Below, piece by piece: positions 12,821 through 25,100 of a stretch of 64,000 nt of DNA; the stretch's first letter is position 1; each line of letters starts with the position of its first letter. The position numbers and the translations under genes were made by a program. Under the pieces are notes generated by a model. The model was given only the letters and a program-made list of their open reading frames with translations, was not told the DNA's origin and did no database searches. The stretch is from Dimorphilus gyrociliatus (lineage: Eukaryota; Annelida; Polychaeta; Dinophilidae): assembly GCA_904063045.1 (NCBI GenBank), contig CAJFCJ010000005.1:2139167-2203166 (forward strand). The letters are read 5' to 3'.

Positions 12821-15695
12821 TCATTCATGCTTAACTTGTATTTGTTGTTGATATTGTTCTAATAAGCTCATATAATGTCTTCCTAATTGTTCATTCGAAT
12901 AGTTTTCTATTCCATTTGTAAGTCTTGCGAAATGTTCGTCGTCATTGCATAAAACCCTTAAAAAGTCTTTGACTGAATTAATGAGAGAGAGAAATATGTT
13001 ATTTGTTGTATCTCTTTCTAATCTCATGTCTTCGAATTTTTTCTTTAATGATTTGTCATACGTTTGAATGAATTCTTTATGAGGGAAACGAATTAAATCT
13101 TGTACAGTTAACCGTTTTATATCTTCAGCACTCTGATTCCATTTGGGAGGTCGAAAGTATTCTAAACATTTTTTAAAATTAGAAGCTAGTTTCGTGTTTT
13201 CAGATGTATCATCATCAACTTCGCCAGAGACCACATCAACCTCTGCATCTTCTATACTCGAACTTTTTGTTTTCCTTTTCTTTGTGGCAGAAAAACTATC
13301 CATATCGTGATACTGTTGTCTGTCTCCTCTTCTCTTTGGAATTAATTTGTTCAATTTATTTGAATTGACTAAATCTTCTTTGTCGTTCTCTGACGAATGA
13401 TGACGAATTCTAGATATTCTTTCGAAGCATTGCTCCCTCTTATCAGAGAGTATCATGTCCGTATGTGAATTTTCTTCAGCTAACTTTCGTTGATGACGAC
13501 GGTAGTCCTCCTCTATTTCGTCAAACGTTGGAATTCGTTGCTTTTTTAGATTGCCGCCATTAACAATTGCGGGAGGATCATCTTTTTTATTACAATTTGC
13601 CAGCTGCTTATTTGAATGATTTCTACATCTCCAATCGTCCCTAACGTCGTCAAACTAAGGGAATTTAAAAGATATAAATGGTCATGGTAAAGAACTTGAA
13701 CAAACCTTTCCATAAGGGATAATTCGCCATTTGAAACAATCGTGGCATTGTATTCTTTTAGGTACTGATAGACATCTTTTTTTAGCTAAATTTGGATCGG
13801 GAGCAATGGTCCAGCTTTGCTTATTTCTTTTATATCCAAACGAGATCCAGAAATCTTCTATATCGTTAGTATCAAAATTCATGTCTTTATAATATTGAAT
13901 CAATCCGTCAGAAAGCGCTTTCTGAAGCATTTTAAACTCCTTAGCATCCGCAAAGTCTTGTTTATTGTGAGTTGGTTCCAGTATTTGATAAGGTATATCA
14001 ACTATTCCGACAATACCTCCGTAATGTAATGATAATTCGCTTTGGGGTCTATATTTCTGATACATTTTGATAAGTCTGCCACAATTATATATAAAAATCC
14101 CATCTTGATATCGATTTTCAATCTTCATACCGTAGATAAAAGATATTACTTTTGTTTGTCTCACTGCTTTCTCTAAATTCTGACAGATAATTCGCTTTTC
14201 CTTAGCCTCGTCAGCCACCTGAGATGCTCTAAGTTTTTCCTGTTATTGTTTTCATTTTTAATTTAATACAAATAATAATAATCAACAATCTATGTTATAT
14301 TGTAGTATAAAGTTACCTTATTGATTTCAACATTCAATTCCTTTAAACTTTTATCTGTTTTTTTATTTAAATCGGATATTTTACTATTGATCTCACGCAA
14401 TAAATTTTCGATACATTTCAAGTCATTTTGCGCTGATTCTAAATCCTTTAAGGCTTTAACCCTAAATCTATTAGATGTAAAAGTATACATTCGAGGTCTA
14501 TATAATTCGTGAACGAGAAGCCGAGATTTTATCTTTCTACCTCTCAAGTAAATTATCATAGTGATTTCATTGTACAATATCGCCAGATAAGATCTAAACG
14601 AAACTGTTTCTGGTTTATACCGCAGCAATTCTTCTTTATCAATGTTGTCAGTTTGACTTTCTGTCCAAGAATTTCCTGATGATATTAAGATATCATTGTT
14701 TACAGCTTTAAAATCAAGTTCTGTGTCCCCATTGTTAAGTAATTTCAAATTGTAAATTGCTACAGCCGTTCCTGAAATGCCTTTTATTTTGTGAAATTGT
14801 TTTTCAATGTCTTTTAAAGTTTTCCAAGGAGAGTAACGAAGTACAACGCCAACTTCGTGATTGTGTACGTCTATAGATTTCGATGGAGGAATGTAGGGTC
14901 TGAAACTATCAACTTGGAATTGAGGCATAGCGACAACAATCTGTTCAAAATATACATTGAGTATTATAAATATTGATCCATTAGACTAAACATGACACTG
15001 CCTAGGGAAAATGCAATAGAGCGTTTCGGCAAAAGAAAATATTTTTAAAACCACATGAATAATAGGAAATTCTTTTTTCTAGCCAATTTCAAAATAGGTT
15101 GTTTTTGCATTATAGCAGATTTAAATCTTATCGATTGTTTATAGAGATAAAAAATAACAATACTATGAACACGCCCATTTATGCAATACAAATTAAACTA
15201 AATTAAACTAGTTTTTACTATTTGATGAACATTTGCTCTGCTTTTCAGCGAACTTACCTCATTTAGTCCTTCGTTTTCGAGAAACGTTCTTGATAATAAT
15301 ATGACTGAATAAGTATCATCTTTCTTTGTTAAGAGAATTACATCGTTTGCAATTCTCATAGATCCACTCTTGAGTCCGTTTCCGTACATTCCTATTGAAT
15401 CTAAATTATGTAATCGCTTTGAAGATCTTCCAAATTTAATAACATCGGAAACTTCTGTAGGACCGATTCCCTGACCATCATCTATAAACCAGATAATGTT
15501 ACCTCCTCTTAAATGGTCATTTTTCTCGACATCGATATTTAAATACTTTGCTCCGGCATCTCTTGCATTGTCCACGATTTCAGCAAGGGCACCAAAGAGG
15601 AACTCGTGCGTTGTAGAGTTTGTGTGTAAATATGAAAAACTTAGTTCTGCTTTGGAAAATCGACTATAATCTGAACTTAGTCTTTCTTTTGGCAT
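12821..15695 (-). CDS. MORC2: MORC2-type GHKL ATPase with CW zinc finger
   Basis: Four exons on minus: 15695-15258, 14940-14317, 14239-13706, 13654-12821, giving 809 residues. The N-terminal GHKL ATPase shows the Mg/ATP motifs EIVDNARDAG, DDGQG and GMYGNGLKSG, preceded by SYLHTNSTTHEFLFGAL, nearly identical to animal MORC2. The S5-like domain, the coiled-coil arm (exon 2 end and exon 3 start) and FIYNCGRLIKMYQ ... LEPTHNKQDFADAKE follow. The CW zinc finger reads CHDCFKWR ... WRCRNH ... C across exons 3 and 4. The C-terminal helix block (CLEYFRPPKW ... LIRFPHKEFIQTY) matches the vertebrate end. Known role: chromatin compaction and silencing. It is shorter than human MORC2 (1032), and I see no chromo-like domain between the CW finger and the C-terminal block. 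Confidence 0.92.
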
Positions 15696-16477
15696 TATTT
15701 CTTTGCATAAAATTACAGGTCAAAAGCTAAGAATACAAATTTTTTTTTTTACAAATTCAACAATATATCAAGAATGAACGATGTTATGGTAAACAAAGTA
15801 ATAATATGGCGTCTTTACAACTTCCGAATTGGCGCCCTTGGCTAAGCTTCCGGTAAAATGAAAATGTTTGTAAAATTTCCTGGAATATTAAATTTTGTTC
15901 TAAAAGTTCGTAATTTTTTTGTATTTTTGATTGATAATTAAGATTTTTGAAAGATAAAACATAATTGGAGTAAAAATTTAAACAAATAAATTAAGAACAT
16001 ATTTAAAAATTTTATCAAGGGAGAACCAGTCTATTGACAGGCCTGAAAATATCTAAGACTCAAATACATTGTGCAAAAAAAACAGAATTTGATCGACGAA
16101 CGTTCTGTTCGAATTTTCGTTCCCGAATTTCTGAAGTACGGATACAGAAAAAAAATTCTTACTTTGAATTTGAATTTTATTGTGAACTAACTCCTTTAAG
16201 GTTTGTTGAACACAATCTATAAGTTTTCTATATAGTTAACATAATCTACATTTTCGAACATTATAGAGAGCAATTGCCTCCAAAACTTTATTTTTTCCCT
16301 AATAGTAGCAAACATTTTTTTTGAGTTTTACAGATTGAAAATTCGAATAGGCAGCTTCGTTATCGTTTGAAGATATTACTACAAATACTTTAACTATCCC
16401 AATTAGATTGCAAAATATGAACTTAGAGTCGCAATAAATTTCATTCATTTAAAAAAACATGCAATTCTTTTTAGTTT
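15696..16477. promoter_or_regulatory. Divergent promoter region between MORC2 and unknown gene
   Basis: 780 bp between two divergent start codons, so it should hold both promoters. A GC-richer patch at about 15815-15855 (cttccgaattggcgccc ... gcttccgg) contains two CTTCCG-type ETS-like sites, common in animal housekeeping promoters. The rest is AT-rich. A 62-codon open stretch at 16034-16222 shows no family features. Confidence 0.45.
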
Positions 16478-19009
16478 ATGAAACCAATAAGAGGTACCGC
16501 GTACAATCAATGTACGGGAAAGAAACGTGGTCTGGTTATAAAACGAGTAAACGTTAGAAGGCTTTCCACTTTTAAAAAAGTTATACGAAGTCTCTTAATC
16601 AGTAGTATTTGGGATGGTAAGGTATTCAGAGAAAAGATGAGAGCAACACAAACTTATCGTCACTTCAATCATCAAATAACTGAAAATATTGACTTGAAAC
16701 ATCTGACTCTTGATCTTAAACACTCTCAATCGGCTATCAACCGAAAAGTATTTCGAAATGCTGTCAAAAAAGTGAAACATAGAGAGCGAAAGATTGGTTT
16801 GTTTTCGTCTGTAACTTGCTCCTAATTAATTGTCTAAACTAATTTAATTTCTTAAAACAGATAGCATGATTCTAAATACAAGTATTATGCGTTTGAAAAG
16901 CTTAGGAAAGAATCGCGATTTCCAAGAGAAATCAAACAAAAATGAGAGTTGGGTGTATGAAGCAGCTGAGAAACCAGCAAACTCTTTTTTGACACATGGA
17001 GAAGCGCTTGGTAAATCTGTCGCTGAGTCTTATCATAAAAATAACAATTTATCGAATGAGAGACCTCTTTTAAAAACATTTTGCATGGCAGAAAATGTTA
17101 CTCATGAGACTTCAGCTCCTAATTCAACACATAACAGAAATGATACGATGACGGAATCCAAATTAAAAATATCCTTGATTGATGTTAATAGATCCATAAA
17201 GGAACCAAAAAAGAGCCAAAAGAAACATGAAAAAGTCGATTTGCAAACACAATACGAAAATGATGAATTTTTAGCTCCTAAAGTTCCCTCAGTGAAACGT
17301 CAAATGTCAAGTGGTAAAGTAAGATATATGAAGCCAGAAATTCCACCTAACCTCTATGAATCTCGAGTTTATGGATTACCAATGTATTTATCATCAAAAA
17401 GGTCCAAGAAAGTGATTGAAGACGTAAGATTACAACCGGAAGCTATGAAAAAGATGAAGTTGAAGAAGAATGGTTTTGACAGTTGTTCAACATCCAATAA
17501 TAAAGGTTTTCCAAGAAAACGTCCTCATAAAGTAAACAATCCGTTTCAGAAATTTAAAAACCTTCTAGAGAATGAATTGGAAATATCTTCCATTTATGGT
17601 GATGATGAGACCCTAGTTGACACTGAAGAGGAGCATAGTCAACTGGAAACTATGAAAAATACTGAAAGTCAAGCGATAGAAAGTTCAACCGGAAAGGTTT
17701 AGCCATAATGTTTTTAATATTCCAAGCTAATTAATATATATTTTTTACTCTCAGAGGGAATCTGTCATAGATAGCATTGGAAAAAGCTCCATAGACGAAT
17801 GCTCCATTCAAGACGAAAAAGAAATGCCTCAAAGTGTCGAAATCCCATTGAGAATTGTTGAATCAACCGTTCCTGATAATGTTGAAAATTCTGATACCAG
17901 CTTAACAGAAAATAAGGAAGATATTGAACTGGTCACTTTGGAGAAATCTAATCTCAATGATGCTGAAATTACTCAACAGCCTAGTCCTGTTGTAGAGAGA
18001 GTATGTGTGGTATTCTACTGTCCCGAAACAGGTTTCAATAGTGATTTTTGTTTGCAGATAGCTATTCAGCCGGTTGAAGTTACTGAAAACCATGTGAATA
18101 TGGTGCAACGCCAGGCATCAGAATCATCATGTTTGAATGAAAACAAAGAACAGGTAGATTTAATTGTATAGTATGATAGAACAAATACTAAATCTGTCGA
18201 CCTTAGGCACTTGTACCGAAAAGAATCGTATCAATCTTGCAGCGAAAAAGTAAACAGGTGATGTTTTGTATTAATTAGCTTTTCAAAAAGCCGAATAGCA
18301 ATAATGATTATTTATAAAACAGTCGCAGAGTTTCTCTGTTGTAAAGACGAACGTCCACGATTCGCCAGATCATGAAGTACGAAATGTAACAAGTGTCTGT
18401 CCCATGAGATCTCCGACAGTTGGAGATAATAGGTCATATAGAAGAAGTAGTAATTTCAGACTTGTTACGACTTGTTGTAAGCGAAAATGTTACCAAAGTG
18501 TATCTCATGAAGTGCAGATACGTGAATTTGAAAGTTTTCAAAGGAAAAATAGTCTGAAACAATTTGATCAAATTTCTGACTACTTGTCTGCTGCCCCAAC
18601 AAAAACAAAACACCGTCGATGGAATTATTTTGTATTGTTGGATAGTGTAGAAGGAGTTAGTGTGTGCAGAGCATTTTTAATTCAGATGTTGCAGATATCC
18701 TCCTATGCTTTGAGTAAAGTCCAACAGAAGTTGAAGAAATCTACTAATAAATCAACTTCAATAACTTCAAAATTCGACAGAGTAATTTTAACAAAGAAGT
18801 ATGCTCCAGTAATAGTGTGTAAGATGCTTCAAAAATTCTACGATGTTAATGGCATTAATATGACCAACATCATGAGAGTTTTTGGTGGTACTCATAACTT
18901 GTATAAATCTTTTGTTGAGTACTATGAAAGTGTCATGAATGACAAACCTAAGATTGATATGAAAACTTTTTTTAATAGGTATCGTGATTTTCTACCCAAT
19001 CGGGAGTGA
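16478..19009 (+). CDS. Unknown basic protein with transposon-like C-terminal domain
   Basis: Six exons fit frame and splice signals: 16478-16796, 16861-17696, 17755-18000, 18058-18153, 18207-18257, 18323-19009, giving 744 residues. The first two exons are basic (KKRGLVIKR, SSKRSKKVIED, KKMKLKKNGF) and the middle is acidic and Ser-rich. In the last exon, CCKRKC ... EVQIREFESFQ ... KHRRWNYFVLL ... VCRAFLIQMLQISSYALSKVQQKLKK follows the spacing of a domain seen at the front of many arthropod and cnidarian transposon-related proteins (C..KC, a helix, Y, VC..FL..L.IS). This is memory-based and tentative. The extreme C-terminus (residues about 670-744) is helical and unrecognised. The intron at 18001-18057 is 57 bp and open in frame, so it might sometimes be retained. 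Confidence 0.65.
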
Positions 19010-19113
19010 CTTTTTGTTATTTGCTAACACAAGTTACATTGTATTTAAAATGTAGAAATTGTAAAAATATATATGCAAATAAATTTTTTGAAAGCAAAAA
19101 TTTGGATAAAGTT

Positions 19114-22100
19114 TTAAAAGTCATCTTCAAAGCTGGCTTTAAACTGAGTTAGGAATACGGGTTTGCAAAATTGGATCATCGCTTGATTGTTCTTCTTGTT
19201 ATTATGTTTAGCCAATTCGGGGAATTTACACTTTGGCGACGAGTATAGTTTGGGTTCTACAAAATCGATTTATTTCATTTTATTAAATTTATAATTATAA
19301 ATTATACTTACTTTTCCCTGTGCGTCAATTCCTAAGCTAATTTTACAATCTTTTCTGGTTACGTTGTGCTCTAAAGCATCCGAATACTAAACGAAAGTCA
19401 AATGAAATCAACAATATATAATTAACAAAAAAATTTATATTTACTTGAATATTAAATATTTCGGAGAGCCATGAAAATAAGTCTTCTTCCGTAGCAAATA
19501 TTACAGTGTTACCAAAGAATGGTCTATAAATTTGAAAAAGCTATAAATCATAAATTCAAAGTCAGAAATTACGGTAACAAACTTAAATGTTGGATTCTTA
19601 TCTAATTTATTTAGAAAAGTAAGTGATCTATATCTTATAGTGTCATAATCTTCTCTAGGTGGTGTCCTATTATATTCAAGACCAACAAATATCATCAGCT
19701 GCTCAACAGGAATTTCTAAACTTTCATTTGCCTTGAAAAATAAATCAAAACTTGAAATATATTATCTATAATTTTAATGCAATCTTTAAAAAATTACAAT
19801 TGAATTAGGCATTATTTTAGGCATTAGACAAGGTGTTGTTATTGATTAAGTAAAATAATCAGAATTTTACATATAAGAACTACAGGAGAAAAAATTAAAT
19901 ACATACATTGGGCATATTCAGAACTGAGGTTCTATTCTCAACTGCCTATTTAAATATTAAACTATTTAGGGAGGAGAGTATTAACAATTTAAGAAGAGGA
20001 AAATTTTAATTCCAAAAGAGATAACTGAATTATTTCAAGAAACAAAAGATACTGAGTCAATAGGACATTTTTCTAAGATGTGCAAACATTAATAAGCAAA
20101 GCGGATTTATAAACGCTGAAAAAAAAACAATCAGTCAACGGCATACGTACATTGCGCCATGATCCCTATAAAAGAAACGGTCAGAAAAGCAAAAAAACAA
20201 TTATTCTAAACGGTCATGCAAAAGAAAAAATGCATAATGTAACAAAAAAAATTCAAAAAATATAACAATACATTCATCAAAAATCCTTATAAATTAATAA
20301 ATAGAAAAAGAAATATCTTTTAACGATAATGAAGTCAATACTGTTACCTTTTGCTTTGTAATTACAAGATTATAATTTCTCAACTCAACAGCTGAATGTT
20401 TATACTTATTCCTCTCGTCGCTGTATAATAATCCTTCGGCAGACAAATATTTTAATCCAGTTTCATTGCGTCTCTAACATAGAAAAGGAACAAAGCTTTG
20501 CTATATAAAATATGTACAATATATATTAACTATATTTTTACCTTCGGCATTCTTTGATAAGAATAGTTCTCTTTAACACAAATATATGTGTTTTTATTGA
20601 ACTCATCAGGCCACGAATTAATTAAAAAATTATATACTTCTTCGGTACTATGAAAAAAATAGTCTATGGAAAAATAGAATTTTAATAATAATTGATAATA
20701 AATTGCTTAATAGAAAATATTCTTTTACCAAGTTCTCCATTACAAACAATATAGTATAGACCCCATTGAATGTCATTCGTTAAAGCCAATTTACGTTTTA
20801 CATTGGCTAAAATCTCTCCAGCTGTCGTTTTACTATGAATCTACAATGAAATAAACCAATTTAATTATATGTTTATCAAAGTATTGCTGTTAACTTCTTA
20901 CATTTAAAGCTATATCTTCCATACTGAATTGACCACGAGCATCAGGTTCTTTATTTTTCAAAACTTTTATAGAAACTTTTATATCAAGGGTATTAACGAC
21001 TCCCTCCGACGATGCAGCAAATTGCATCTTTCTTTTGGCAGCTTCAATTTGTCTTTGCTGAGCTTCAAATTTTTCCAGATCAACCTATACATTTAAATTA
21101 TATTGTGAGAAAAAGCAAACTAAACAAAACTAAATACTTACATCGAACAATACATTGAAATTTCCTATAAGGTCTGCAGTAAATTTCATAATTTTGTCAT
21201 TTAAAAGTGCCTGTTAAAAATATTCGATTAAAAGTCCTTTTAAAAAATTTTCTATTTAAAGAATTATTGTCTTTACTGTATGATCAAACAGAGAAACGCT
21301 TATAGCTGTTGATAAGTTCTCAATATTCATTTTGTTAATATTATCGTACCGGGCAACCCTATTTTTAAAAAAATACGAAAGCAATTATAAAAATTTCCGC
21401 CAAAAAAGAATGTTCTCTTTTATAGAATAAAAATAGAATGTACTAACTCGTTCAAATGTTGCATAAATTTCTTTAGCGTACTTCTATGAACAATTGGTAA
21501 TTTTGCAATAAGTTCTTTATAGCCGTTTAATTTATCAGGTCTCTCTAAATATTTAGAACAGAATTTAGTGCTTGTTCGATTTGTGATGTTTTTTATTGTT
21601 ATACCAAGTATCTTTAAAACTTCGTCTGTTTCGAAAAAAATTAGACTAATTGGCAGGCTCCGTAGGAATTTTTTCAGGCAGGATACGACCAGATTACAAT
21701 CTTCGCTAGATTCGTGTCGTAAATGAACGGTTGTAGCATCTATATTTTCATTAAATAAGTAATAGAAATATAGAACAGTATGTATAATTTTACCTTTACA
21801 AAATTGTTTATACAATTCATCTACTTGTTTAATAGATCCAGTGTGTCTATAGATTCCTTCCATCTCTAATCCATACTATTCGAAATGATATGAAATCGTT
21901 TAGCAATTATTGATAATACAACACAAGAGTTATTTAATATAAACAACTTACGGCTGAAATAAAATTGATACACTTTTCAACAATTAAAGGAACGTTGTCT
22001 GAAGTTTGTAGATGCTCTTCTAATAGAGCTTTTGAATCAACTTCTAAGCACGATTTTAAATAATCGTACCAGGCGATAGTGACCTCTGGTGTATTTCCCT

Positions 22101-25100
22101 GAATATATATAGCAATCTCTGGCAAATCTAAAACTATGTGTGACCCGTTCTTAAATACTCCACCACACTGATTTATCTTATTTTCAGCTGATGGTAAATG
22201 GTTTACTGAAACATTTTATATTTAAATTAGTATCTACAATTCAATTGTAAATTTAAATTTGCATACCTAAGCTTTTTGTTTGAAGTAGATTAAATTTGTC
22301 CAAAATTGGATCAGACCCATAATCGCAAATGAATAACTCTTTGTTACAAACCTGTAACCAATACATCTTCCAGTCCTGTATGAGTAAGATCATTAGAGTG
22401 TTAAAAGCTGCTAAAACGATAAGAATTCAATTTAAATGCTATTAACCTCATTAACACCTTTATGCGCATAAGCTTGTCCAGCAAAATCAAACAGTTTATT
22501 ATGAATAGCGGTAGGTCCAATAGACTGAAAAAAAAAACAAATATTAAAACATATTCTCATTATTATTCTAACGGTTAAAAAAAGCTTTATACGAACCTGG
22601 GCGAAAGCTTGTACCCACAGCCGATAATCATCTTCACACTCTGCCCCATAGACATAAAATTTATCGCTGTCCATATGTACAATGAATGTTTCGCATCTAT
22701 CGCTTTTAAATAGATTTGATCTACCAAGGGCTATAATTTTTGAGACGGAAAATTGTTCCTTAAGGTTACCCTGTATAGGCATAGAAAAATATATAAACGA
22801 CCAATATTAAGTATGCATATATTGAATACCCCTTCATTTTCATATACACTAAAGATGTCGTTTAGAATATTGCACCATCTTTTAGGGCAGTCTACATAGA
22901 TAAAACAGTAAATGAATATTAATAATGTAAAAAAAAAATGAAATTTACCTTGTATTGATTTGGCCCCAGGAAATATTTTATACAGCGTTCCTTGACAAAC
23001 AATCTTCTTTCTCGTTATATTTATTTCAGAGGCGTGTTCAGCATCTTGCTGTATATTAATAAAACTTATTGGTAATTGAATATATTCAATTAGAAAAGGG
23101 TTTCCAAAATTATCATTCATTGTAAATATATACAGTTGTCAATATTAAAAGGTCTACAATCTACAATAGTAATTTATAGCAAACAAAGGTTATTAGGTTT
23201 TTTAGTATTAACGATAAAAGTTCAATCAATAATATTACAGTAAAATATTAATTGAAAAAACTAAACTGACTTTTTCGTTTAAATTATAAATAGATATATA
23301 AATTCTATATGAGGGCTCAAGGCTAAATAAATAAATATAGGAACTAAACTATTACTTGCCTGTTCTGTTTCTGATAATGAATTTAAACGTATTAACTCCT
23401 AGATTAATGGGAAAAGTATGTGTAATTAAAGGTTATTATTTACCTAAATTAATTTAATACCTCTTGCAAAGGTTGATGGCATAACTGCGAAATCTCTAGA
23501 GCTGTTAATTATAATACAATTCATTATTTGAAAATGGAATATAGACTGTCTATATATACAGTATATATATAGTAAACTTACCAGTTTTGCCTTGAAATTC
23601 ACCACTTTTACAGTGATAATTAAGGTCAGCTCCGCTAAGAATTAATTTAAATGTTTGTCCAACGTCTCTAGTTTGAACACTTTCGCATAATAACTCATTC
23701 AAGTTTGATATATTCTTATAATCAGATGGTATATAAAGTTTATGAGCATATTTATCAGTAATAAACTGTTGACGCTTCCTGTTATATAAATAGAATTAAT
23801 TGAATTTGTTGTATAAAGATAGAAAAGGGGAGCAGAGAGAAAAAAACGTACTCATATGTTAAATCTCCGCTAAATTTGAACATTAATTTAATGTCAGTTG
23901 GCAAGTTGGCTTCCAAGAAGTTGTTGGAGTAATTATTACCAATTCTTTCAAATAATCCAATAACATTAGATGACCATACATATTTATCCAAATTAAGAGC
24001 TTTGACCTTATTTATAATAGGTTAATAATAGTCGTTTATCATTTTTCATTATTTATGTAAATATTAACCTTTGAAATATGACTTCCGAGATGTCTATGAG
24101 ATCCAGAGCAGTCTAGGCATATAGTTATTCCTAAATTGATGGACGCCCACTCAGGATTGATAGAACCGCAATCGGCGCAAATATCGTTTCCTCCAGATTT
24201 GTGAATAATACTACAAGCCTAAGAATTAAAATATTTTAAATATTAACACAAATACATCCATATAACAAAATAGACTATAATAACATTAATATCAACGTTG
24301 GCTGTTCCCGTATTTTCATCCATATTTGATAGAGCGTCGCTTGTGGCGTTCATTAGAGCTTTATTCCAAGATTCACATTCTGCCGCGTCATCAAAGCTGA
24401 ATCTAATAAGATAAAATTCTTTAATTCAACTTCAAATGAACATATTTAACAATAAGAAGCTAACATTAATTCACCACATTCAGGGCTGCGAAGATGTAAT
24501 TTATTAGAAGTTTGTTTTGTTGAAACAAGCTTCATATCCATTAAATTAATAGGAGAGCCAGCTTTGTAGTCCTAAGAATAGAATAAAAAACTATCATTAT
24601 TACCATAATTATTAGAATTGATACACTGACTATACAATCATTCATATATAGTCTATACGTACTATTTCAGAGTTGTAGAATGCAAATGTTGTCTTTTTAA
24701 GTACAAGATATTTCTTTCCCGAAAAAATACTCTCCAATCTTGCAAATCCCTGAATATATACAATTTTAATGCATTAATCTTAACGAAAAGGGTATTAATT
24801 ATTGTATTTGTACATATTTTTGCCCATTGCGCATTTCTCCTCCTGATACCCAGGGGCCCCAACCTTGCCTTTTATACTCTTCTAATATTCTACCAAGGTC
24901 AGTTATCCAAAAATCTCTTATTTGACCTGAAAAAAAGATAAACTCTCTTATCTTATCATTCGATTCGAGAATCACTTAAGTATATATTATCTCAAGACTT
25001 ACGGCCTTTAAGGCTTCCAGCAGCACCAAAAGTATAACTTCTGTCAACAGTTTGAAAGGAAAAGTAATAAATATCACCATCTATCGCCGATGGCAAAGAT

